Below, in pieces: positions 5,716 to 11,081 of a stretch of 11,081 nt of DNA (positions are counted from its first letter, which is position 1; each line of letters opens with the position of its first letter). Under the pieces are notes generated by a model, which saw only the letters and a list, made by a program, of their open reading frames with translations, was not told where the DNA came from and ran no database searches. This DNA comes from Desulfobacula sp. GTDB taxonomy: Bacteria; Desulfobacterota; Desulfobacteria; Desulfobacterales; Desulfobacteraceae. The stretch spans positions 1 to 11,081 of the forward strand of contig NZ_JAIOSW010000206.1 of NCBI RefSeq assembly GCF_021107415.1. The letters run 5' to 3'. A program made the position numbers and the translations under genes.

Positions 5716-8178
5716 TTACACTTTGGAAATAATGCGTTCAAATTTTTTGGTTTCATTGGCGGCTATGGGTTCCCACACAACTTTTGAGGGTTCCATCCCC
5801 GGAATACTTAACACTTGTCTCACGCTTGCATCGGCAATATTGCCGCCTTCAAGGGATCGGCAGTTTTCTTCGTGGCAACCGCTGATCATCACTTTTGAAG
5901 CTCCATTTAAAAGGGTTTTAAGAATCACGTCACTGCTGATTCTACAGGCACAGGGAATGGGTATCAGGGTGATATTGTCCGGCAGCGTAAGACTGTCTGC
6001 TGCAAGGGCGGCAGAGCGTTCACAGGCCAGAATGACCATTTTGTTTTTTTCAACTTTCCGGGAAATCTGATCATTGGTCAGCGCTTTTGATTCAATGGCA
6101 TATGCCGGGCAGTTGGACACACAAAGGTGGCATGAAAAACAGGAATCCGGTACAATTTCGGGCCTGTTTTTTTCATTCATAATAATGGCCGAGTGCGGGC
6201 AGATCCTGATACAGGTCAGGCACTGGGCACATAGTTTTTGATTAATTTCAACCCCTGTATCAATTTGGGGCAAATCAAAGGATTCAGTTGAAAAGACAGA
6301 TAAAATATCTTTGATTTCATTGTTCAGATCATCCGGGTCGGTCTCATCATGACAGGTCCCGGTAAAAAAGATGCCTTTTCTCGGGCTTTGGGTCAGACGG
6401 TGACGGGTATTGGCAGATTGTAAAAATCCTTCCTTATCAAGGGGCTGACCCAGGAGTGCGGCAGCATTTTTAAATTCCCCGGCCGGTGTCAGGCCCGGCG
6501 GCAGGACAAGGCAGTCACAATTAAGATTCAGCTCAATGGATGGCAATGTAGCCTCTTTGAGCTTGATCAAGAATCCATTGCCTGAATCCTCAAATTTTAA
6601 ATCATCATTTGTTTCAAACCTGAAAAAATCGACCCCCTGCTGCCTTGCAGTATCATAGAGACGCTGACCCAATGCACCGTGAACCAGCATTTTGTTCATG
6701 ATAATGGAAATATTTTTTCCCAAAGCCTTTGCTTTGATAGAGGTTTCCAGGGCAAGACGTGCAAAAGATTTAAACTCAGGCCCAAAATAATCCAGCAGGA
6801 TGACACTATTATCCGGACAGGTGTCAGGCTTTTCTTCAACCATTTGCGAGAAGGTATCAAGGCTTAAGGACGCATTTTTGAGGGTGTCCAGCCGGTTCAA
6901 TGATCGTTTTGGTTCAAATGCAGCAATAATGGCCGCACAGGTCAGATATTTCTTTTCATTTCCTGATTCATAATAGAGTGAAAAGTTGCCGGCAGTGCCG
7001 CTGATGGAAATAATCCTGCGGTCCTTGGAACCACCTGTTCCCGGCCCGAACAGATAAGTGGAATATCCTTTTGAAGAAATGGCTTTGGCTGTTTTATCTG
7101 CCTGAACACCTTCTCCAAACACTGCAATATTTAATTGTTTTTTTGTATTCAACCCAAGGTCATCAATGACTTTGGCAGCCGCTACCCTGCCCTCCTGTCT
7201 GGAAGAAAGAATATCTTTGGGACCACTGGCACACCCTGCAATCACCACGTCCTTTGATATGACCGCCTGATCTGTATTAAAAAATCCCCAGGAATTGGGT
7301 TTCAGATCAAGTATGCCGCCAAGCATACCATCAGATTTTTCAAGGGCTGGAGAGGGCTGCATGCCGACAGAAAGAACGATAAGATCAAAGGCTTTGGAAA
7401 CCCTGGACCGGGTTTCTTTATCTTCTGCCACAATGGTCAGCATGTTTGTCTCTGTGTCTTCAAGGATCTCGGCAGGAACTCCCTGAACCAGAGCAATATT
7501 TTTGGAAAGCGTATTAAACAGGGGTCTTATCTCTTTTCCAATGACCTGAAGATCCATGTGAAAGAGTGTTATGTCGGACTCAGGAAAGAGATAGGTAAGT
7601 TTGTTTGCATGCCGCATGGATATCTTGCAGCATACCTGGGAACAATAATCTCTGCCCTGCTCACGGTTTCGGGAACCCACACACTGGATAAAAGCAATTT
7701 TCGGGTCAGGCTTCCCATTAAAATACCCTGAAAGTGTCTCCTCCTGCAGGATGGTGTTTAATTCAGCCGTTGTGATCACATTTTTATAATCATTATAGTG
7801 AAAAGAATTTATCTGAACAGGGTTAAAGGGTGAGAACCCTGTGGCCATGATAATTTTTTCCGCATTGAACGATGCGTTATCTTCCAAAATTACCTCATAC
7901 CCCTGCTTTTTCTTACTAATGGTTTTAACAATGGTATTAAGGTGTAAAATAACATTTTTCTGTTTTAGAACCTGAGCAGCCATTTCAATGCTGAGACAGG
8001 CACCGCAGTTTTCGCAATAGTCGGTTGCCATACATGCCCACATGGCGGCATGCCCGCCAAGAGAGCTTTCTTTTTCCACCAGGTGTACGACAACATCCTG
8101 ATCAACAAGGGTTTGTGCTGTAGCCATCCCTGCAACGCCTCCCCCTATAACCAGAATATTTAGATTTGTTTTTTTCAT
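5716..8178 (-). CDS. HdrA-like flavoprotein fused to MvhD-like domain (QmoB-like)
   Basis: This 820-residue soluble protein is an electron-transfer flavoprotein. Domain order: an FAD-binding fold with GGGVAG at 12-17 and VEKESSLGGH at 34-43; a cysteine cluster (Cys49, 55, 58, 61); the HdrA insert IQCVGSR...YCSQVCC with Cys166, 179, 183 and 184; a degenerate second nucleotide-binding half; two ferredoxin motifs (Cys650/653/656/660 and Cys680/683/686/690, each followed by Pro); and an MvhD/FlpD-like tail from about 713 with Cys719, 743, 745, 768 and 773. The first MvhD motif reads CERSA rather than CxxC, as in QmoB. The Fe-S domain found before the flavin domain in methanogen HdrA is absent. 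ATG 8178 is preferred over TTG 8199 because GGAGA (8183-8187) sits just upstream. It heads the gene group and is probably the flavin hub passing electrons to the HdrD-like protein. Bifurcation is possible but unproven. Confidence 0.92.
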   Translation of the reverse strand: MKKTNLNILVIGGGVAGMATAQTLVDQDVVVHLVEKESSLGGHAAMWACMATDYCENCGACLSIEMAAQVLKQKNVILHLNTIVKTISKKKQGYEVILEDNASFNAEKIIMATGFSPFNPVQINSFHYNDYKNVITTAELNTILQEETLSGYFNGKPDPKIAFIQCVGSRNREQGRDYCSQVCCKISMRHANKLTYLFPESDITLFHMDLQVIGKEIRPLFNTLSKNIALVQGVPAEILEDTETNMLTIVAEDKETRSRVSKAFDLIVLSVGMQPSPALEKSDGMLGGILDLKPNSWGFFNTDQAVISKDVVIAGCASGPKDILSSRQEGRVAAAKVIDDLGLNTKKQLNIAVFGEGVQADKTAKAISSKGYSTYLFGPGTGGSKDRRIISISGTAGNFSLYYESGNEKKYLTCAAIIAAFEPKRSLNRLDTLKNASLSLDTFSQMVEEKPDTCPDNSVILLDYFGPEFKSFARLALETSIKAKALGKNISIIMNKMLVHGALGQRLYDTARQQGVDFFRFETNDDLKFEDSGNGFLIKLKEATLPSIELNLNCDCLVLPPGLTPAGEFKNAAALLGQPLDKEGFLQSANTRHRLTQSPRKGIFFTGTCHDETDPDDLNNEIKDILSVFSTESFDLPQIDTGVEINQKLCAQCLTCIRICPHSAIIMNEKNRPEIVPDSCFSCHLCVSNCPAYAIESKALTNDQISRKVEKNKMVILACERSAALAADSLTLPDNITLIPIPCACRISSDVILKTLLNGASKVMISGCHEENCRSLEGGNIADASVRQVLSIPGMEPSKVVWEPIAANETKKFERIISKV

Positions 8179-8419
8179 ATGTTCTCCAATATTTATCAAT
8201 ACTGGTTCTGTAAAAATTAAATGCTAAATGGGTCAAACCACAGGAGAGTCTTATCATATTACACGATTAAAAAGAAATAAATTAAACTAACTTTTCAAAT
8301 CAGGGCAATCCTATGAAAATTAAAATGATAATTGAAGGGTTATTTTTTGGGAGGTTTTGTAACATAGATTAGAGAAAGCACGCCTAATATCTATTTCAAA
8401 TTTTGGGTTTCATGATATT
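8179..8419. other. leader region of the hdr-like gene group, no gene seen
   Basis: This A/T-rich stretch lies upstream of the HdrA-like gene and must hold its promoter and leader. GGAGA at 8183-8187 is the ribosome binding site. On the minus strand a TAATAT sequence occurs about 75 bp before the start, but no acceptable -35 box lies at the right distance, so I do not call a promoter. A + strand frame beginning at 8313 encodes only 19 residues and looks accidental. No riboswitch fold was recognised. Confidence 0.5.
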
Positions 8420-8548
8420 TTAAGCATAAGTTAACTTTCCTTTAGGCTTTGGAATCTCTCGACCTATCTCTTTTGCTGTTTCTATCCATTCATCTATTAT
8501 GATTTCTGCATTTGAAACAGCTTCACTATTATTTTTGGCAGTGCTCGC
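8420..8548 (-). pseudogene. hicB antitoxin remnant (C-terminal third)
   Basis: The minus strand encodes about 42 residues that match the C-terminal part of the HicB family: SEAVSNAEIIIDEWIETA, then GREIPKPKGKLTYA and a stop at 8420-8422. In intact HicB this helix closes the partial RNase-H-like fold that neutralises the HicA mRNA interferase. Upstream the frame meets two TGA codons (8549-8551 and 6 nt further), and no N-terminal HicB sequence or hicA gene is seen before the GH3 gene. The remnant therefore cannot make a working antitoxin. It is likely debris of a lost toxin-antitoxin locus. The family match is made from memory of the conserved EWIETA...GRxIPxPKG pattern. Confidence 0.7.
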
Positions 8549-8574
8549 TCAATTTCAAATTTTACTCGTCACGC

Positions 8575-8583
8575 ATTATACCA
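8575..8583 (-). promoter_or_regulatory. possible extended -10 promoter element
   Basis: On the minus strand the sequence TGGTATAAT matches the extended -10 consensus exactly and lies upstream of the hicB remnant. No convincing -35 box accompanies it. It could be a relic of the toxin-antitoxin promoter or chance in A/T-rich DNA. Confidence 0.3.
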
Positions 8584-8611
8584 AAACGCTCGGTAATCCA
8601 TGTGAATTAAA

Positions 8612-9625
8612 TTAGCTATATTTTTGTGCAAGCTTACGAACTTTTGTTCCTGCTTCATAAAGTCTTTTTTCTGGTAATATTTTTTTCTCAACAGCATTAC
8701 AAATTGCCTCAACAACTCTTTCTATATGATCATCAGCGTCAGCAAGAAGTAAAAAATCTGATCCTGCATTCAAGGCTTTAACAGCTATTTCTTCAATGGA
8801 TCGACCTCTTAAAGTGGCTTGTGCATCAAGGTCGTCACTCATAACAATACCATCGAAATCAAGTCTCTTTTTCAACATATCAATTATTTTAGGTGAAATT
8901 GATGCCGGGTTCTTTTTATCAAACGCCTCAACAATTGCAGGTCCAACCATGATCATTTCAACTTTATTTGTTATTGCGTAAGTAAAAGGAATAAATCCTT
9001 GTTTAAAAGAGGATGCTGCTTCAGTGACGACAGCTTCGGATTCTATTGCAGGGTCAAGAGCAATGTTATGGAATCCTGGGAAATGTTTTGCACACGCAGC
9101 AACACCCTCCCTTTGGATCATTTGAATAAAAGCTGAAGTTATTTTTCCAACCACTTTAGGATCGTTAGACCAAGTTCTTCCATGAAGCCAAGGATTCTGA
9201 CCTGTGACCACATCAAGGATAGGAGATAAAAAGCAATTAATTCTCAAGTTTTTTGCCTCTCTGGCAATCGAAGAGGAGATGTTTTTAAAAATATCAATAT
9301 CGAAATCGTCTATTTTTGACATGTCTGGGAAAGGGGGAACAAGATCGTGCAATCTACAGATACCTCCAATTTCTTGATCAACAGCAACAATCAAATCACC
9401 TGACATAGTTATAGCCTCTTTGATCAGAGTCAGAAATGTTTCAGACTTTTCAATGGTTTTACGCTCATCCGACATTTTCCTGCTAACATATTCTTCCCTC
9501 GATTCTCCTATCAAAATAGAACAGCCACCATTCTCTAAAAATCTTTTAACAGAATCACTGAGGGTCAATAATTCAAAAGCTGGTAAAATAACAGCATGCG
9601 CATTTTTTCTTCGGCTTTTTTCCAT
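8612..9625 (-). CDS. glycoside hydrolase family 3 (NagZ-like) protein
   Basis: With ATG 9625 the product has 337 residues, the length of a single-domain NagZ-type GH3 enzyme, which removes N-acetylglucosamine from muropeptides in the cytoplasm. GH3 landmarks are IVAVDQEIGGICRL at 79-92, a (S)PILDV strand at 134-139, the KHFPG motif at 180-184 and the nucleophile Asp264 in VMSDDL. Key differences: the NagZ loop that carries the acid/base Asp-His pair (GHGDT..DSH) reads GFHNIALDPA at 184-193, so the catalytic His is replaced by Ala193. The expected MVAH/MTAH segment reads MVGPA at 226-230. ATG 9625 has AGGA 7 nt upstream, and TATAAT lies across the alternative ATG at 9676. No signal peptide is visible. 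It may act on another sugar, use another acid/base residue, or bind without cleaving. Family is sure, substrate is not. Confidence 0.87.
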   Translation of the reverse strand: MEKSRRKNAHAVILPAFELLTLSDSVKRFLENGGCSILIGESREEYVSRKMSDERKTIEKSETFLTLIKEAITMSGDLIVAVDQEIGGICRLHDLVPPFPDMSKIDDFDIDIFKNISSSIAREAKNLRINCFLSPILDVVTGQNPWLHGRTWSNDPKVVGKITSAFIQMIQREGVAACAKHFPGFHNIALDPAIESEAVVTEAASSFKQGFIPFTYAITNKVEMIMVGPAIVEAFDKKNPASISPKIIDMLKKRLDFDGIVMSDDLDAQATLRGRSIEEIAVKALNAGSDFLLLADADDHIERVVEAICNAVEKKILPEKRLYEAGTKVRKLAQKYS

Positions 9626-9667
9626 TATGTTTTCCTGAAAATATAAATATCTTTTGTAAATTCGGTC

Positions 9668-9673
9668 ATTATA
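9668..9673 (-). promoter_or_regulatory. candidate -10 box of the GH3 gene
   Basis: A perfect TATAAT lies on the minus strand directly after the in-frame ATG at 9674-9676. Transcription from it would begin near 9660, so it supports translation from ATG 9625. A good -35 box is missing (TTTCTC at the proper distance), hence modest confidence. Confidence 0.4.
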
Positions 9674-9676
9674 CAT

Positions 9677-9919
9677 TACATTTTCAATTCGAGAAAGAAC
9701 AGATTTTATCCCTGAAGAAAGTGATAATAGTGTCTATCTACAGTCTATGTAAACCTTTAGCCCAAAGGCGTTCAATTCTTTTTCCAGTGCTTATGGTGAA
9801 TTAAATTTCACTGGTATTTAAAACTGTTTACCAGACCTCATTTCCAGACAAGGCCTGGTACAAGATATAGGATTTGAGGAAAATCCCTGTGTGAAACTTT
9901 AATCATGGGCACCAAATGA
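9677..9919. other. intergenic region without a recognised gene
   Basis: All frames are interrupted often. Two short inverted repeats are visible: CCAGTG (9784-9789) with CACTGG (9809-9814), and ACCAGACCT (9830-9838) with AGGCCTGGT (9851-9859), the latter with one mismatch and a 12-nt loop. Neither is followed by a T-run, and neither fits a riboswitch I know. A + strand frame before 9904 could be decayed coding DNA continuing into the open-frame remnant at 9920, but I cannot identify it. Confidence 0.4.
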
Positions 9920-10101
9920 AAATTTGAATACTGTAACTCTAAGACTGTATTCCAAAATATAAAAGCAATATTTTTTGAGGGAAAGTGGGATACGCCCCTT
10001 GATAAAGGCAGGCATTTTATAAATGGAAAATCATTTTTAGGAAATCATGACTGCCTTGAAATGGTCAGTCTTTTAAAAAAAAATGTGATATTTCTGGTAA
10101 A

Positions 10102-10154
10102 TGATACAAAACGCATTAAAAAAGAAACCCGTAAAGCAGGTTTGCTTTGTATCA
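10102..10154. repeat. inverted repeat at the rhomboid 3' end
   Basis: TGATACAAA (10102-10110) and TTTGTATCA (10146-10154) form a perfect 9-bp inverted repeat 35 nt apart. A second stem, AAAGCA (10133-10138) with TGCTTT (10143-10148), shares bases with the right arm, so the two folds exclude each other. It lies at the junction of two convergent reading frames and may influence 3' ends of transcripts. Confidence 0.6.
10118..10143 (-). terminator. weak candidate terminator of the rhomboid gene
   Basis: On the minus strand AAACC and GGTTT pair around a 9-nt loop and are followed by CTTTTTT, 13 nt after the rhomboid stop codon. The stem is short, so efficiency would be low. Confidence 0.4.
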
Positions 10155-10155
10155 C

Positions 10156-11025
10156 TTAAGTTGCAGACAGGATGGATGAGGCAATGATAAGGATAGTGAT
10201 GAGAAGGGCGATGGGATCTTTTTGAGTGAATTGAAGCATCCTGTTCAGGGGAAAGAGGATAACGCCGGAGGCAAGTCCGCTGAAAAATCCAAAGACATGG
10301 GCCCAGACATCTGTATTCTCTCCCTGGCTGAACATGGCGATCAGCACGGCACCGGCAAATATGGGCATCAGATTATTGAGGCGGAACGGTTTTGCCTTCT
10401 GCGTTATCTGAAATGCCACAAGAAGGCCTGCAGCTCCCATAATTGCTGTTGAGGCCCCAATGGAAAGATGGGCGGTTTTGTATAAATGGGCATTGATAAG
10501 ATTGCCTATAGTGCCTGCAAACAGCAGCATAAAAGGCCCCACGCCAAAACCTGAAAGGGTAATCACGGGTGCACCGAAAATGAGCATGCCTGCCATATTC
10601 CCCACAAGGTGCCGGGCATCTGAATGCAAAAACAGGGCTGTAACGGCTCTGTACGTCTCTCCCTGGAGGATAAAAAGGGCGGACGCACCATATTTGAGTA
10701 TCATGTCTTCATGGATATGGGTGTGAAGACATAATGCATGGACAAGCCAGAGTAGTCCCATGATGGAAAAAGCAGTATATGATTTAAATGAGGATATGGG
10801 GATTTCCTGTAACTGCTGTTTGAGCCTGAAAAATTTATTTTCTTTGTAATAGGTCTCAATCATGATGAGGGCTTTTTCCATATCAGCATGATTTACAAGG
10901 ATATTAAATGAATTGTTTTCCCGTTCAACATGGTTTTCAATATTTTGAGACGCTAAAATAAGGAGTATTAAATCTGCTCTTCTGGCAGAAAGATCTGTTA
11001 ATAATTTTTCAAAATTTTGGCTCAT
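10156..11025 (-). CDS. rhomboid family intramembrane serine protease
   Basis: This 289-residue inner-membrane protein cleaves transmembrane substrates within or near the bilayer. Residues 1-80 form a soluble cytoplasmic domain; its LILASQNIENHVE and ILVNHADMEKAL stretches resemble the small alpha/beta domain at the N-terminus of many deltaproteobacterial rhomboids. About six hydrophobic segments follow (roughly 85-100, 110-133, 139-158, 162-180, 190-207, 219-233), then 241-258 and a terminal 270-288 segment. Catalytic residues are Ser192 (GASTAIMG) and His243 (WAHVFGF), with the oxyanion/structural pair His139 and Asn143 (HLVGN). The usual GxSG box has Thr after the serine, GAST. ATG 11025 is fixed because an in-frame TAG lies two codons upstream; AAGG at 11037-11040 is a distant ribosome binding site. 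The substrate is unknown. Confidence 0.92.
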   Translation of the reverse strand: MSQNFEKLLTDLSARRADLILLILASQNIENHVERENNSFNILVNHADMEKALIMIETYYKENKFFRLKQQLQEIPISSFKSYTAFSIMGLLWLVHALCLHTHIHEDMILKYGASALFILQGETYRAVTALFLHSDARHLVGNMAGMLIFGAPVITLSGFGVGPFMLLFAGTIGNLINAHLYKTAHLSIGASTAIMGAAGLLVAFQITQKAKPFRLNNLMPIFAGAVLIAMFSQGENTDVWAHVFGFFSGLASGVILFPLNRMLQFTQKDPIALLITILIIASSILSAT

Positions 11026-11028
11026 GAG

Positions 11029-11081
11029 CTAAAGGGCCTTGATCTTTTTCGACAATGGTTTTAATACAATTAAAAAATAAG
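11029..11081 (-). CDS. possible C-terminus of an upstream gene
   Basis: From the right edge one minus-strand frame is open to a TAG at 11029-11031, giving about 16 residues (FLIVLKPLSKKIKAL). It ends 3 nt before the rhomboid ATG, as expected for tightly packed genes in one operon. A second frame is also open and would overlap the rhomboid start by 17 nt (ending ...LAHEPKF). The fragment is too short to identify or to decide between them. Confidence 0.3.
   Translation of the reverse strand, partial: YFLIVLKPLSKKIKAL

Larger units (their letters stand above)
9920..10159 (+). pseudogene. unidentified open-frame remnant without a start codon
   Basis: After a TGA at 9917-9919 this frame stays open for 79 codons to a TAA at 10157-10159. 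The product looks protein-like: a FFEGKWDTPLDKGRHFI stretch, then an amphipathic LEMVSLLKKNVIFLVNDTKR stretch and a basic tail ending LLCIT. No ATG, GTG or TTG lies in frame near its beginning; the first usable one is an internal ATG or GTG about two thirds along. This suggests the 3' part of a gene that lost its start by deletion or frameshift. Its end overlaps the end of the rhomboid gene by 3 nt in convergent orientation. I do not recognise the family. It may instead be chance. Confidence 0.4.

Noticed and set aside
5376..6070. Long + strand open frames opposite the hdr-like genes
   Set aside because: They are antisense to strongly conserved Fe-S protein coding DNA, are rich in Cys, Arg and Ser in an unnatural pattern and match no family.
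8179..8199. Longer HdrA-like protein starting at TTG 8199
   Set aside because: The ribosome binding site GGAGA would lie inside the coding region; the Rossmann strand normally starts close to the N-terminus, as it does from ATG 8178.
8200..8419. Riboswitch or sigma-54 promoter upstream of the HdrA-like gene
   Set aside because: No GG-N10-GC element and no conserved riboswitch core (for example a cobalamin box) could be found by eye.

Overview
The window looks like a chromosomal piece from a strictly anaerobic, iron-sulfur-rich bacterium of moderate to low GC, most likely a sulfate reducer of the Desulfobacterales type. This rests on a QmoB-like HdrA-MvhD fusion paired with an HdrD-like CCG protein, a stand-alone PocR-domain protein and a CGGC-family protein, beside ordinary housekeeping genes. 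No 16S rRNA or other taxonomic marker is present, so the assignment is inference.

Left part (1-3323, mostly + strand). A broken remnant of the threonyl-tRNA synthetase gene (only its TGS domain) points left and ends in a 7-bp tandem repeat. It is divergent from rnd (RNase D with two HRDC domains) and dapF (diaminopimelate epimerase), which are tightly coupled. A radical SAM protein with a C-terminal winged-helix domain follows; it is more A/T-rich than its neighbours.

Centre (3424-8178, - strand). Four genes read leftwards in the order hdrA-like/mvhD fusion, hdrD-like (HdrC+HdrB type), CGGC-family protein, stand-alone PocR ligand-binding domain. The first two are 18 bp apart and together supply flavin, many Fe-S clusters and a CCG catalytic module: an almost complete soluble heterodisulfide-reductase-like electron-transfer unit in two polypeptides. 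No hydrogenase, formate dehydrogenase or NADH-oxidising partner is encoded nearby. The last two genes follow at 61 and 125 bp and may belong to the same transcript. This group is the most interesting part of the window.

Right part (8200-11081, - strand). A 412-bp gap holds the 3' remnant of a hicB antitoxin gene. Next come a divergent GH3/NagZ-like protein that lacks the usual Asp-His acid/base dyad, a 479-bp gap with an unidentified + strand open-frame remnant, and a rhomboid serine protease with an intact Ser/His pair. The tail of an unidentified gene lies at the right edge.

Debris (thrS fragment, hicB tail, orphan reading frame) lies in the spaces between intact genes, which suggests repeated rearrangement in this neighbourhood. 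No tRNA, rRNA, CRISPR array or recognisable transposase was seen.
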